This document shows, one piece after another, positions 16,242 to 27,800 of a DNA stretch of 64,000 nt. Origin of the DNA: an uncultured Eggerthellaceae bacterium (lineage in GTDB: Bacteria; Actinomycetota; Coriobacteriia; Coriobacteriales; Eggerthellaceae); the NCBI GenBank assembly GCA_949840905.1, contig CATKXW010000003.1:1-64000 (forward strand), read 5' to 3'. The position numbers were made by a program, and so were the translations under genes. Under the pieces are notes generated by a model, which was given only the letters and a program-made list of their open reading frames with translations, did no database searches and was not told the DNA's origin. How positions within the stretch are numbered: the stretch's first letter is position 1; each line of letters starts with the position of its first letter.

Positions 16242-17228
16242 GTGAAAACTCCTCCTGTTCCGCGGTCGTTCCCCGCATTCGGATACAAGCTGCTCATCGT
16301 CATCGCCACTATCATCTGGGGGGCTTCCTTCGTGTACATGAAAGAAGCGGTGAAGGTGCTGCATCCCGCATGGCTGCTGGGCATTCGCTTCAGTGCCACA
16401 GCGGTACTGCTGGGCATCATCTTCTTCAAGGCCGTGCGCTCCTCATTGAACCGCCCGGCGCTCGTGGCGGGCATCGTGCTGGGCATAGCCGACTTCCTCG
16501 CATTCTGGGTGCAGACCACGGGCCTCGCCTATACCACACCCGGCAAGAACGCCTTTCTCACTGCCACCTACTGCGTCATCGTACCCTTCGTCTACTGGCT
16601 GGTAGCGGCCCGCAAGCCCACCGCGAAGAACCTCGTGGCCGCTATCATGTGCGTGGCGGGCGTCGCGTTCGTATCGCTCGGCAGTGGCGACAGCTTCACC
16701 AACATAGGCTTCGGAGACGCCATGTCATTGCTAGGTGCTGTGTTCTTCGCAGTGCATATCGTGCTCGTGGCGCGCTTCGCCCCTGGACGCAACATCCTCG
16801 CCTTGACCGTATTCCAATTCGCCACCGAAGGCCTATGCGGCTTGCTGTTGGGTGCTGTGAGCGAGCCATGGCCCACTTTGGGTTCGTTCACACCTCATCT
16901 GTTGTTCAACCTTGCCTACCTGGTGGTGTTCGCTTCTTGCGTGAGCGTGGTGTTCCAAAACGTCGCCCTCGCCCACGTATCGCCGAATCAAGGAGCGCTT
17001 CTGCTCTCACTGGAGTCAGTGTTCGGCGTGGTGTTCTCCGTGGCCATGTACGGCGAAGAGCTCACGGTGCGACTGCTAGTCGGATTCGCCCTCATCTTCG
17101 GCGCCATCCTCGTCAGCGAGCTCACCCTCAAACGGAAAAGAAGGTCCATCCCCACCGACTCCGAAGGCCATCCCGTAGCCGACCTCCTCGACAACGACCC
17201 TCTCGTTGCTGAGGAAGTAAGACGATAG
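16242..17228 (+). CDS. EamA-family (DMT) transporter
   Basis: This 328-residue membrane protein has ten predicted helices in two EamA repeats; the first contains IATIIWGASFVYMKEAVKVL and the second ends GALLLSLESVFGVVFSVAMY. The family exports or imports small metabolites; the substrate is not deducible. The start is GTG at 16242 (MKTPPVPRSFP), just after the previous terminator. It ends with a basic, then acidic cytoplasmic tail. Confidence 0.82.
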   Translation: MKTPPVPRSFPAFGYKLLIVIATIIWGASFVYMKEAVKVLHPAWLLGIRFSATAVLLGIIFFKAVRSSLNRPALVAGIVLGIADFLAFWVQTTGLAYTTPGKNAFLTATYCVIVPFVYWLVAARKPTAKNLVAAIMCVAGVAFVSLGSGDSFTNIGFGDAMSLLGAVFFAVHIVLVARFAPGRNILALTVFQFATEGLCGLLLGAVSEPWPTLGSFTPHLLFNLAYLVVFASCVSVVFQNVALAHVSPNQGALLLSLESVFGVVFSVAMYGEELTVRLLVGFALIFGAILVSELTLKRKRRSIPTDSEGHPVADLLDNDPLVAEEVRR

Positions 17229-17308
17229 AAGACCTCAGGTCCTCCATGGACTTACCGATCGCTCGCACTAGCGAACATCTTAAAACGGTCAGGCATGAAC
17301 GATGTCGC

Positions 17309-18148
17309 TCACACTATGTCGAACTCGGCAAAGAGCTGTTCGCGATAGACAGGATCAGCAACCACTCGCCTAGCATCATCGACGCGATCAGTCTCGAACA
17401 GCTTAGCCATGAGCCCAGAAAGTCTCTCTTCGCCTTCGACTCGACCTTCGACTCGCCCTTCAGCTCGCCCTTCAGCTCGCCCCTCGGCCAGCCCCTCATG
17501 ACGCGCATCGTCATAGATCGTGTTCACGGAGAGCACTTTGCTCACCCACTTTCTATCGGTATTGGCGCGATCCACAGCCTCATCCATAGCACGCAACAAA
17601 GCATCGTCTTCAGCAACGCGCCCGTTCTCCAGATATTCTAATAGATTGCGAATCCCTTCGCTCTCAGCGTGCTCGTAGGCGCAACAGTTGAGAGCAAGCC
17701 AATGAGCTCCCGTCTCCACAACACGCCCGCTCTCTCGGCAGATTCGCTCGATCGTGTAAACAGGCAGCCCATCACCGAAAGGATCATGTATGCACAGGAA
17801 GATGACGTAGCTCTCGCGCAGATCGCCATAAGAAGCCCCTTTGGGAAGGTTATCCGAATCTATGACAGACTGGTAATAGCGTAGCCTCCTTGGAAAGTCG
17901 GCTTTGCGTCGCACTTGAATCTCCACATCATAGACGCGGAGATCATCTTTGAGATAGAGATCAAGCTGGATCCCTTTCGCATCAGCAAGAAGATCTATCA
18001 CTTGTTCGGCGTTCTGGTAGACGATGCGACCGATCCGAATACCCAGGATCCGCTCGAGCAGCCCTATGCAGATGTTCTCATCGCGCATGACCCGATCGAA
18101 CATGAACGAGTCGGTGATGGTGAGCTTTCGTTCTGGCACTTTAGCCAT
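17309..18148 (-). CDS. Rpn/PD-(D/E)XK nuclease family putative transposase-related protein
   Basis: This 279-residue protein starts MAKVPERKLTITDSFMFD and has the Rpn/PDDEXK family order: TDSFMFDRVM, IQLDLYLKDD, then VYDVEIQVRR, where D...ExQ is the likely metal site. These proteins are genome-encoded nucleases linked to recombination; many are of unknown use. The C-terminus holds a charged run of four-residue repeats (AEGR/VEGR), encoded by a 12-bp repeated DNA segment. The start at 18148 has AGGAG just upstream. The gene is alone on its strand between + strand transporter and ackA genes. Confidence 0.78.
   Translation of the reverse strand: MAKVPERKLTITDSFMFDRVMRDENICIGLLERILGIRIGRIVYQNAEQVIDLLADAKGIQLDLYLKDDLRVYDVEIQVRRKADFPRRLRYYQSVIDSDNLPKGASYGDLRESYVIFLCIHDPFGDGLPVYTIERICRESGRVVETGAHWLALNCCAYEHAESEGIRNLLEYLENGRVAEDDALLRAMDEAVDRANTDRKWVSKVLSVNTIYDDARHEGLAEGRAEGRAEGRVEGRVEGEERLSGLMAKLFETDRVDDARRVVADPVYREQLFAEFDIV
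17431..17497 (-). repeat. 12-bp tandem repeats encoding AEGR/VEGR units
   Basis: Five or so near-identical 12-bp units in the 3' part of the Rpn-family gene encode AEGRAEGRAEGRVEGRVEGE. The number of units could vary between strains without breaking the frame. Confidence 0.7.
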
Positions 18149-18318
18149 GATAACTCCTCTCTCCCCTCTTGCAAGGGACGCCACTGAGACAGCATGTCAG
18201 GAGAGGATCTTGCGAACTCGACGCGGAACACAGTCGCCCTATCGCGCTGCCGCGGCCTTGGACCATTCCCCGCTCTTATGCGGAGGAACAGATTCGCACT
18301 GGCTCACCAAGTGGCTCT

Positions 18319-18324
18319 TATAAT
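18319..18324 (+). promoter_or_regulatory. Possible -10 box upstream of ackA
   Basis: A TATAAT hexamer lies 167 bp before the ackA start in the 342-bp gap between the Rpn gene and ackA. No good -35 match sits at 17 bp upstream. Nothing else is recognised in the gap. Confidence 0.35.
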
Positions 18325-18490
18325 ATCATGAAAGTAGATCTTTTGTTCGAGAATATTCGTTCGCTTTGCGAGCATGAGGCCTCTCCGCGGAAGACCATGG
18401 CGCGTGGCCCCGTCATGAACTCGCGCGCCGATCCAACCCTTTCCTACTGTCAAAGGACTAGAATGGGCTGAACGAAGAAAGGATCGGACC

Positions 18491-19705
18491 ATGCTCGTTT
18501 TAGTGGTGAACGCTGGCAGCTCTTCGCTGAAGAGCCAGCTGATCGAAACACACGGCAAAGAGGCGCGCATGAAGTGCCTAGCGGAGAAGGTGGGCACGCC
18601 CGAGGCGACCATGACCGTGGCATTCGCGCCCGACTTCCATAAGGCGACCTATGACGTGGCCGGCCTTTCGGTAGCACGGTGCCTCGAAAAGCTGCTCGAT
18701 ATCATGGTGAGCGATCCTGCGAGCCCTATCAGCCGACTCGACCAGATAGAGGCCATCGGCAACCGCATCGTGGCCGGCGGAGAGTTCTTCACGCGAACGA
18801 CGCTCATCGACGACGCCGCTCGCAGGAACCTGACCCGCTGCGAAGAGCTGGCACCGCTACATAACCCGCCAGCCGACGAATGCATCGACATGCTGCGCAC
18901 ATTGCTTCCGAACACTCCGCAGGTGGCGGTGTTCGATACGGCGTTCCATCAGACCATGCCCGCGAAGGCTTACATGTACCCGCTGCCTATGCGCTATTAC
19001 GACGAGTATTCCATCCGTCGCTACGGGGCCCATGGCACCTCTCACCGCTACGCCGCGCAACAAGCAGCCGCCCTGCTCGAACGGCCCCTGTCCGACCTGG
19101 GGCTCATCACCTGCCACCTGGGCAACGGCGGCTCCATCACGGCCGTGAACCACGGGAAGTCCATCGACACCACCATGGGCTTCACGCCGCTGGAAGGCCT
19201 GATGATGGGCACGCGCTCCGGCAGCATCGACCCGGCCATCATCACCTACATCATGCGGCGCGAAGGCAAGACCTTCGACGAGATGGACAAGATACTGAAC
19301 AACGAGAGCGGGGTCTTAGGTATCAGCGGCATCGGCAGCGACATGCGCGATGTGCTGACCGCGGCCGAGAACGGCGACGACCGCGCCGAACTGGCCATCG
19401 ACATGTACGTGTACCGCATTCAGAAGGCCATCGGCAGCTACTACGCCGCTATGACCCGTACCGATGCCGTAGTGATGACCGCCGGTATCGGCGAGAACTC
19501 GGCGCATTTGCGCGAGCGCATCTTCGCAGGGCTCGCCCATATGGGCATGATCCTCGACAAGGAGCGCAACGACGTCACCGGTCAGATCGGCGTGAATCGC
19601 ATCATCTCCATCGACGACAGCCCCATCAAGATATGCGTCGTCACCACCAACGAGGAGATGCGCATCGCGTGTGAGACCAACGACCTGGTATCCCAGATCG
19701 GCTAG
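18491..19705 (+). CDS. ackA: Acetate kinase
   Basis: This 404-residue protein interconverts acetyl phosphate and acetate with ATP formation. It starts MLVLVVNAGSSSLKSQLIE and has the family motifs (FDTAFHQTMP, GAHGTSHRYAA, CHLGNGGSITAV and TAGIGENSAHLRE). The usual length is about 400, so it is full length. No phosphotransacetylase gene is adjacent. A ribosome site (GAAAGGATC) precedes the ATG. Acetyl phosphate from 2-oxoacid oxidation (see the operon at 4-9 kb) would feed it. The stop overlaps the convergent LysR stop in CTAG. Confidence 0.96.
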   Translation: MLVLVVNAGSSSLKSQLIETHGKEARMKCLAEKVGTPEATMTVAFAPDFHKATYDVAGLSVARCLEKLLDIMVSDPASPISRLDQIEAIGNRIVAGGEFFTRTTLIDDAARRNLTRCEELAPLHNPPADECIDMLRTLLPNTPQVAVFDTAFHQTMPAKAYMYPLPMRYYDEYSIRRYGAHGTSHRYAAQQAAALLERPLSDLGLITCHLGNGGSITAVNHGKSIDTTMGFTPLEGLMMGTRSGSIDPAIITYIMRREGKTFDEMDKILNNESGVLGISGIGSDMRDVLTAAENGDDRAELAIDMYVYRIQKAIGSYYAAMTRTDAVVMTAGIGENSAHLRERIFAGLAHMGMILDKERNDVTGQIGVNRIISIDDSPIKICVVTTNEEMRIACETNDLVSQIG

Positions 19706-20625
19706 CGTGACGCTTCGAGCGGCAGCTCTTCTCCGAGGCAGGTGCTAAGGCAGGCGCTCACCGCTTCGATGAAAAGGCTCACCGCAGGCTTGGGATCTTG
19801 CCCATGGATGAGGCCATAGGGAATGCTGTGGCACAGCTCGCAATCGTGCACGTGCAAGGACGGATGGATGTCTTGCCAGGCAGCGGGCGTGAACAAGACC
19901 TTTCCTTCCAGCTCGCACGTAGTGAACACGTCCATATCGTAGAAGCCGACGCTCTCGATGGTGCATCTGGCTTCGCGAGCCAGCTCTTCGTGGAGCCGAT
20001 CGTAGTGAGCCGAAAGGCCCGGCTTCAGCACGACGACGGTCTGGCCTTCGAGGTCTTCCAGGCTGATCCGCTCCCTTCTCGCCAACGGATGGCGATCGCT
20101 CACAGCAGGCAGCAATCGTTCCTGGGATAACGGGACGAACCCGCATCGACCCGCATAGCTCTCGGAAAGGTAGAGGCCTTCTTGCACGTCATAGGTCTTA
20201 TCGAGCTCGTCGATGGCGAAATGACGCGAAGCGTATAACGTCTGGAGCGACACGATCTCGATGCGCAGGGAAGGCAATCGCTCCATCACGCGCAGCCAGA
20301 GGTCAGGTAGTAGGCGACACTTCATATGCAGCGACGTGCCCACCCGCACCGTGCGAGTGTCAGCATTCTGCAGTCCCCGCGCCTTTTCCACGGCGCTCAT
20401 GGCTCGCTGGCGCAGATCGATAGCATCCTCATAGAGCGAGCGGCCCGCCGCAGTGAGCGCCACGCCCTGGTTGCTGCGCCGGAAAAGGTCCACGTTCAAG
20501 CGCTTTTCCAGCAGATTCACTTGCTGTATGAGAGCTGCCGGCGTTATGAACAGCTCGCCTGCGGCACGGGAGAAACTGCCGAGCTCGGCGGCGGCGATGA
20601 ACGCATCCAACTGGCGATTGTACAT
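19702..20625 (-). CDS. LysR-family transcriptional regulator
   Basis: This 307-residue protein has an N-terminal winged helix-turn-helix (MYNRQLDAFIAAAELGSFSR AAGELFITPAALIQQV...LE), a linker helix and a LysR ligand domain. The Met at 20625 is preferred to one nine codons earlier because GGGAGA lies at the right distance and LysR proteins normally begin this way. The arylamine N-acetyltransferase gene is divergent and may be its target. Palindromic CTATAG/ATAGAC sequences occupy the shared upstream region. Confidence 0.88.
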   Translation of the reverse strand: MYNRQLDAFIAAAELGSFSRAAGELFITPAALIQQVNLLEKRLNVDLFRRSNQGVALTAAGRSLYEDAIDLRQRAMSAVEKARGLQNADTRTVRVGTSLHMKCRLLPDLWLRVMERLPSLRIEIVSLQTLYASRHFAIDELDKTYDVQEGLYLSESYAGRCGFVPLSQERLLPAVSDRHPLARRERISLEDLEGQTVVVLKPGLSAHYDRLHEELAREARCTIESVGFYDMDVFTTCELEGKVLFTPAAWQDIHPSLHVHDCELCHSIPYGLIHGQDPKPAVSLFIEAVSACLSTCLGEELPLEASR

Positions 20626-20674
20626 CGGCGGAGAGTCTCCCTTCGTCGGCACGCACCTTATCGTGCGATCTTTG

Positions 20675-20704
20675 CATATAGTCTATCCTATAGACGCTCT
20701 ATAG
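20675..20704. promoter_or_regulatory. Palindromic operator-like sequence upstream of the LysR gene
   Basis: GTCTAT-CCT-ATAGAC at 20681-20695 is a perfect palindrome with a 3-bp centre, flanked by a second CTATAG at 20699. This fits LysR autoregulatory sites of the T-N11-A type in the region between the divergent LysR and nat genes. Confidence 0.5.
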
Positions 20705-20879
20705 CATTCCGAAGTTCCGTCGATGCGTTGCCGGTCGTATCATGAAGACGACGCCTTCTCGAAGAGGACCCATGGTGCCGTTATCGACATGAATAGCCCT
20801 TCGAGACGATCGCCCTTCATTCGTCGGCCATTCGCGCTCCTGGCGAGCGCCGCTTCCACAGAGAAAGGTGCTTCCCGAG

Positions 20880-21683
20880 ATGCTTACCCCCGAACAGACC
20901 CGCGCATACCTCGACCGGCTCGATATCGACGAGGTTTCTGCCCCCACCAAAGAGAATCTCGATCGGCTGATCTATGCGCACCAGACGCGCATCCCCTTCG
21001 AGACGGTGAACCTCCATCGGAGCGGCGCTGCGCCCGACCTCTCCACCGAGGTCATATTCGATCGGCTCATCACCAAGAAGCTGGGCGGCTATTGCTTCGA
21101 GCTGAACAAGCTGTTCCAGGAGCTGCTGGAAACGCTCGGCTACGATGTGCGCCCTGTGCTCTGCCGGGCCGTGCGCGGACGCGACGGGCGCATGCCCATC
21201 AACCATCGCGGTATCATCGTCACCTTGGACGATGGCCAGTATTCGGCCGATGTGGGCTTCGGTGGCCCCATGCCCGCTGGTGCCCTGATGCTGGCACCCG
21301 GCAAGGAGCAGAGCATCTGCGGCGAGACCTATATCGCCGAGCGCACCGATCATGCCTGGTGGAAGATCGACCGCGTCACGCGCGCGGCCTCTGACTTCTT
21401 CGACGACGGCCTTCCCTCGCGCCGTCATACCGAGCTCGAGCTGTGCTCGGCTTCCGTAGAAGACATCGACTTCGACGCTCTGAACCTCTCGTGGGTGCGC
21501 CCCGGTACACTGTTCCATGACCACGAGATCGTGAACTTGCGCACCGATGACGGCTTCAAAGGCTTCAAAGACGGCGTGCTCACCGTGAAACGCGGGGCAG
21601 ACAAGATCATAACGGAATGCCCCGACGATGCCACTGTCGATGCCGTGCTGCTAGAGCACTTCGGCCTGGATTACCGCAGATAA
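20880..21683 (+). CDS. nat: Arylamine N-acetyltransferase
   Basis: This 267-residue NAT-family protein transfers acetyl groups from acetyl-CoA to arylamines or hydrazines. The catalytic triad can be read: Cys in LGGYCFELNKLF, His in PINHRGIIV and Asp in SADVGFGGPMP. The PFETVNLH motif near the start is also typical. An ATG at 20880 with AGAAAGG upstream is chosen; a GTG at 20868 is an alternative. The gene stands opposite the LysR regulator. A convergent-gene hairpin follows. Confidence 0.9.
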   Translation: MLTPEQTRAYLDRLDIDEVSAPTKENLDRLIYAHQTRIPFETVNLHRSGAAPDLSTEVIFDRLITKKLGGYCFELNKLFQELLETLGYDVRPVLCRAVRGRDGRMPINHRGIIVTLDDGQYSADVGFGGPMPAGALMLAPGKEQSICGETYIAERTDHAWWKIDRVTRAASDFFDDGLPSRRHTELELCSASVEDIDFDALNLSWVRPGTLFHDHEIVNLRTDDGFKGFKDGVLTVKRGADKIITECPDDATVDAVLLEHFGLDYRR

Positions 21684-21704
21684 AAGTCCTTCTAAGATGC
21701 GAGC

Positions 21705-21741
21705 GAAACGACCCTTCCCATACCATGGGAAGGGTCGTTTC
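21705..21741. terminator. Bidirectional terminator hairpin
   Basis: A 17-bp perfect stem with a 3-nt loop (arms 21705-21721 and 21725-21741, GAAACGACCCTTCCCAT and its complement) lies between the convergent nat gene and the giant surface protein gene. It can serve both. Confidence 0.75.
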
Positions 21742-21868
21742 AATAGATGGTACGGCGGAAGAGAAAGCGACTTTGCCCGCCTCCATCCTTCTTCCGTCAA
21801 GCTCCGAGAACGAACCTTGAAGTTCTCTGATGCGAAAGCCAGGCTCGCCGCTCCCCGTCTTTCCTCGA

Positions 21869-24800
21869 TCAGCCGACGATGACCTCGCCTACAGCGGGAT
21901 CTTCCACTTGCCACATGAGCCATGCGACATCATCGACGGAGGCGTTCACCGCGGGCCTCGCCCCCGTTACCGTGAGCGCGAGCGAACCATCAAGGTGAGT
22001 GCGGAAACCGGATGATCCCGGGATCTCGACCGCGTTGCCGAACCGCTGCCATGCACTGCCCACCGCAGCGCCATCAGCTGCAGCCTTTGGGAGCAAGAAC
22101 CCAGCATTTTCCTCGCCTAGAACGACCTCAGCCCTCACGCTCGCCTTACCGAAGTCACCATCGGAGGCGAAAAGTCGCGATGCATCGTGAGAAAGACCGC
22201 CTCTCACCCGCGTCACCGTCACCGGTTCAGGCGTGAGAGATTCGAACCTGAGCGCAGCCGGCACAGGCGTGTTCCCGAATAGCGTGTCCAATTCGACCTT
22301 GGCGGTCATCGGCACGCTCACGTTGTAGATCGGCCCGGTGAGATGCGCATAGATCGTGTAGTAGGACAGCGGCTTCTTCGTTCCACCACCAACATCCACC
22401 TGCTCTACCTTATCCGGCGTAAGCTGGCTCGCGAGCGTTTGCGAGAAGTTATAGCTGGTGGTAGAGGGACGAGCGCCGCTCTCATCCAGCCCCACGCGCC
22501 ATCCGCGCAGGTCATCGAATGCATAACCGAAAGCCTTGGGCGATCCAGGGTATTCCACCGTACCCGCCGCGAGCGAAGATGCTGTCACATAATAGGTAGG
22601 CGCGATCGACGCGCTGTAGGTTCCATGACCTGCATTAGGCAGCGCAAAACGCACGACAGAGAGCCCCTCTTTGGCAAGATCGGTCTTCGAACGCAGGATG
22701 CGCTTCTGGCTCGGATTCGCACCGGTCCATCCCGTATAGTTCAGCACTGATGCGTTCGTGCCCAGATAGAGCGTGATCAGATTTCCGTTCGCATCAGTAG
22801 TGCCATCAGGCTTCTCGCTGCCCGTGTAGGTGAAGAAATCCTGCGAATCGTTAGCCTGGGCCAGGTCGAAGTCGAACGTGTCCGGCAAGTCCCTGAGGGC
22901 GTCGCACCCGTTGAAGACAGTATCAAGGGCCCCAAGATCGTTCTTGGACAGATCAAGGACCTTGTCTTCACCGCGATTCGCCTTCAAACTGCTCTTCGGC
23001 AAGCTGAATCCTTCAGGGAGGGATTGAAGCGCTGTGCATCCATTGAACATCTGCTGGATATACTCTGCGCCTTCTGGCACTGTGAAACCCGCAGGCAGCG
23101 CCTCCAGTGAAGCGCATTCGTTGAACATGCCGTAGGCTATCTTCACTGAATCCGGCAGCTTGAAGCCCGCAGGCAGAGATCGCAAAGACCTGCATCCTGA
23201 GAACATGCGGAACGTCTCTATCACCCCTTCAGGCAACGTGAAGCTTGATGGCAACGCCTTGATGGGAGTGCGCAGGAACATGCAATGCACATCCGTCACC
23301 GTCGAAGGCAGGAGGAATCCTTCACCGATAGCGCTTATCAACGTACCCTGAAATAGATTGCCAGCCAGCTCGACCCCTTCGCCGAGCGTGAAGGAAGCCG
23401 GCAGGTAAGAGAGCGCACTGCAATCAAAGAAGAGCATGGTGATGTCGCGAACGCCCTCCGGCACGAAAACATCGGATATATCAGTCAGCCGCGGCATAGC
23501 ATAGAACCAGCAGGTCATGGCACCTGTGCCCTCTGCCGACCCCTCGGGACGGATATCCTTCGCCATGACCACGCGATCCACCTTACTGCGTACGCTCTCC
23601 CAAGCTCCTGATCGGGTGCGATCATACCGCCATCCATGCTCGGTCTTCATCTCGCCATCCTCTTCCCACGTGCTCACGAAATTGGACCTAGCTATCTCGG
23701 CACCCGGCTCCGAGTCGATGAACAGAGTGGTGATCTGCTCTTCGCTCCCATCGAAGGCGGTATGGGTGTCGGTCGCTATATGCCACGAGGCTCGCGGCAC
23801 GCCATCCGGCACACCGTTCGTGACCGTGCCCAGATTGCCGCCGATCCTCTCGCATCTCGCATAGAGGCGAGCGGTGTTCGCCATACCCGATGTTGCAGCG
23901 AGTACCGTAGAGCCGAACGAGAACGCCGAACCCGCGCTCAGATCAGCGTTCGTATGCCAACTTTCGAACTCGAAGAATCCGAGCGTCGGCCTCCCCGGAT
24001 CAGCGGTCATCGGCAGCTTCTTGTCGGTCCCCGTAACGCGCGATGCCCACACAGACCAACCATCTGCTGCCGAATCATCGGGCACCATGAACTGCACTTT
24101 AAGACATCCCGCAGGAACGCCTCGCAGGATGCGTTTCTGCGAAGGGTTCGAACCGGTCCATCCGGGATATGTCTTCACCGCAGCACTATCGCCCATGTAG
24201 TACGTATAAAGGTTGCCGTTCACATCGGTGCTGCCGTCCGTCTTGGTTCCGCCCGAATAGGTGAAGAAGTCCTTCGAGGTGTTCGCCTGCAAAAGATCGA
24301 AGTCGAAAGAATCGGGCAACGTGGTAAGGGCATCGCATCCTTTGAAGACATACGCCAGAGGTCCCAGGTCTTCGCTGCTGATATCAGGGAGCTTGTCGTC
24401 GCCACGACTTGCCTTAAGGCTCGTCTTCGGCAGGCTGAACCCTTCCGGAAGCGTCTTCAGCGCTGTGCAATCTTGAAAGAACTGCTGGATGTACTCCGTT
24501 CCCTCCGGTATCGTGAAACCAGCTGGCAGCGACGTTAGATCCTTGCATTGAGTGAACATGCCATAGGCGATCCTCAGCGTCGAAGGCAGCTTGAATCCTG
24601 CTGGCAACGACGTCAGATTCGAACCCGAGAACATGCGGAACGTGTTCTCCACGCCTTCGGGCAATACGAACCCTGCAGGGATCGTCTTGATCGGAGTGCC
24701 CAAGAAGAAGCAATTGACCTCTTTGACCGTGGAAGGGAGCGTAAAGCCCTCCCCTATCTCGGATATATTCGTATTTTGGAATAGGTTGCCAGCCAGCTCC

Positions 24801-27800
24801 ACGCCTTCACCGAGAGTGAAGCTGGAGGGCACGGTCTTGAGATTTCGACAAGTGAAGAAGAGCATGCGAATATTCTTGACACCCGCAGGAACGAAGACAT
24901 TCTCTATATCCTCAAGGAGCGGCATATGCGCGAACCATGAGTACATCGATCCCGTCCCATGTGCAGTGCCCTCAGGCTTCACATCGGCGTCCATGACCAC
25001 TCGTTGCACCCGCGAGCGCACCGCCGCCCATGCACCGGAATGCTCATAACCATACTCCCATTCATAGGTGGTCTCTTTCGTCCCATCCACCGTGCGCGTT
25101 CCGATGAAGTTAGAGCGGGCGATCTCAGCAGTAGGCTCGCAAGAGATATGCAATGTCGTGGTTCGCTCGACGATGAGCTCGCCTGTCTCGTTCGTCGAGT
25201 ACTTATCTGCGAACTCAAGCTGCCAAGAGGCCCGCGGGCATGCGTCCGGAACACCGTTGGTCACCGTAGCGAGCTTATCGCCGATGATAGAGTAGCCGGC
25301 GTACAGGCGCGCCACACCGTCGGAAGCCGCTGTGAGCACCGTCGTGCCAAATACGAACTTGCTCGCGGGCTCAAGGCTCGATGAGGCATACCACGAACCT
25401 GAGAACTCGAACCGCTCCATGGAAGGAGCGCCAGGATCGCTCTGGACAGGGATCTTTCTATCCGAATCCGTGTAAACGACAGCCCAAGGCTCCCACCCAA
25501 GCCCTTCGATAGTGTTACCAGTGGGAATCATGAGCATCGCTTTGATGGCTCCGGCAGGCGCTCCCTGCAGTATGCGCTTCTGGGAGGGCGTCGCACCCGT
25601 CCAGCCAGCATAGTCTCTCACGGCTTGGTTGCTGCCCGTATAACGGGTGATCAGATTACCGTTAGCGTCAGTAGCGTCGCTCTTCGCACCAGTGTAGGAG
25701 AAGAAGCTCGCCGAAGCATTGGCCTTGCTCAGATCGAAATCGAACGAATCAGGCAACGCATTCAGAGCATCGCACCCGCGGAACATCCTATCGTAGGGAG
25801 CCGTTCCCTCGATGTCAGGTTCATAGTCAGGATCGGTCGTCTCGTTGGTGCTGGCGCTCGACTTTGGAAGGCTGAACCCCTCGGGCAAACGTTTCAGGCT
25901 CGTACAGCCATCGAACATCCCCTGCGCGTACCGCACGCCTTCAGGGATCGTGAACCCAGCTGGCAACGTCTGCAATTCCTCGCAGCTTCGGAACATCACA
26001 TCAGCACGAACGACCGAAGAGGGTATGGTGAAACCCGCTGGAAGCGCTTCTAGCTTCCGGCATCCATTGAACATCTTGGCGCAATTCTCGATACCATCGG
26101 GCAAGGTGAATCCCGGCTGGATGACCCGTAGCGGAGTGCCCATGAACATGCATTGGGTCCTCTTCACCGTAGATGGCAGCTTGAAGCCGGCTTCGAGCAT
26201 CTCGACCGCGGTGTGCTGGAACACATTGCCAACATCCTTTGCTCCTTCTCCGATGGTGAACGAAGCAGGAACGTTCTTCAGGCTCTTGCAATTCATGAAC
26301 AGCATGGCCATGTTCTCAACGCCGGCCGGAACGAATACTTCGGATATATCCCGGAGTGCGGTCATATCAAAGAACCAGTTCTGCATGCTGGCAGTGCCAC
26401 TCGCCGCTCCTTCCGGACGAACCGTCGATGCCATGACGATGCGGTTCACAAGGGGTCGCACAGGCTTCCATGCCCCCGTTTGCTCATAGTTAAAATGCCA
26501 GCCGTTCAGCGTGTCACCGTCCTTCTTGCTCACGAAATTCGCTTCCGCTATCTCAGCACCTTCCGTACAGTCGATATAGAGCGTGACGACCTCATCGACC
26601 GTCTGCGAACCGCCCGCGCTGCTCGGCGGGGTCGTGGTGACAGCACGCTTGAGATACCAATACGCCTCTCCGATACCACCTACGGTGTCGAGCATCTGAT
26701 GCTCCGAATAGTTGATCGCGGCGCTTCCTTCCCCGACGATAACGTCTTCCTCCACTGTGACCGGATCAGAGGTGCCGTGCCCATCCGCACCCGATCGAGA
26801 GGCCGCTGTCGAGCGCAGATCGAACGTATGACTGATCACCGTCGAAGGTGCGAAAGACGTTGCTTCCTCCCCAGTTTCAGACAGAGAGCCATCTGTCATG
26901 CTGGGATCGCTCGACTGGTCGTCATCAAGAACGAACCGATCGTCCTGCGCATTCCGCATTTCTTCCCCAGAAGGAACCTCATGAGGGGCCATCGCGCCTT
27001 CCATCGGTCCTACAGACGGTGATGCTACCTCCTCATCAGGAGCGTTAGACCGAGGAGCCGTGATCTCTTGATCCATAGGCAGCGAAGCAGAAGGGCCGTC
27101 GTCGGTATGCGAAGCATCATCGGAAACCCTCGTAGTGGCCACCACGGTATCGCCATCCATCACCACGATAGGCACCGGAAACTCGAATCGATCCAGTTCA
27201 ACGTTGTATAGGAAACCATCTTCCGAGGTGAGAGCTGCACTGTCCGCATCAACGATGAGAGCGGTGAGATGCGCGCAATGCGAAGACGCGTCCTCGGGGA
27301 ACTTCATCGCGTTAGGAGAGATGCGGACAGCGCCCAGCCTGCCCTCGGGAATGAGCAGGAGGCTTGTTTGGAGCTTGTCATACAAACAACCGTCATACAT
27401 GGAGTAGTTGGTGTTATCAGCAGCGATATCGAAGCGCTGCAGCGTCTCGAAACCCGAAAACGCGCCATCTTCGATGTTGGTGATGGAAGCGGCGATGGTG
27501 AGGTCAGTGATGCACGCATCCTCAGAATCCCCACGAGCCGAGAAAGATGAGAACGCTCCCTCGGCGATGCGGGTCACGTTGTACCGATCGGTACCATCGG
27601 AGGAAACGACGGAAGGCAAAACGATGGTCTGCGCTTCGATGAAATCGCTCGGCAGCTTAGCGGGGTCAACTGCGACGATGGCAACGAGCTCGCCACCAGG
27701 CTCTACCGCATAGGTGATTCCATGGTAGACGAAAGAGCCCACGACGACGGAATCGGGAGAGAGCCCGATTCCTCGGTCGGGCTCATCGGAGTCCTCGCCT

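Noticed and set aside
21869-22100. LPXTG-type or membrane anchor at the ends of the surface proteins
   Set aside because: The C-termini (for example DPAVGEVIVG) have no LPXTG motif, hydrophobic helix or basic tail.
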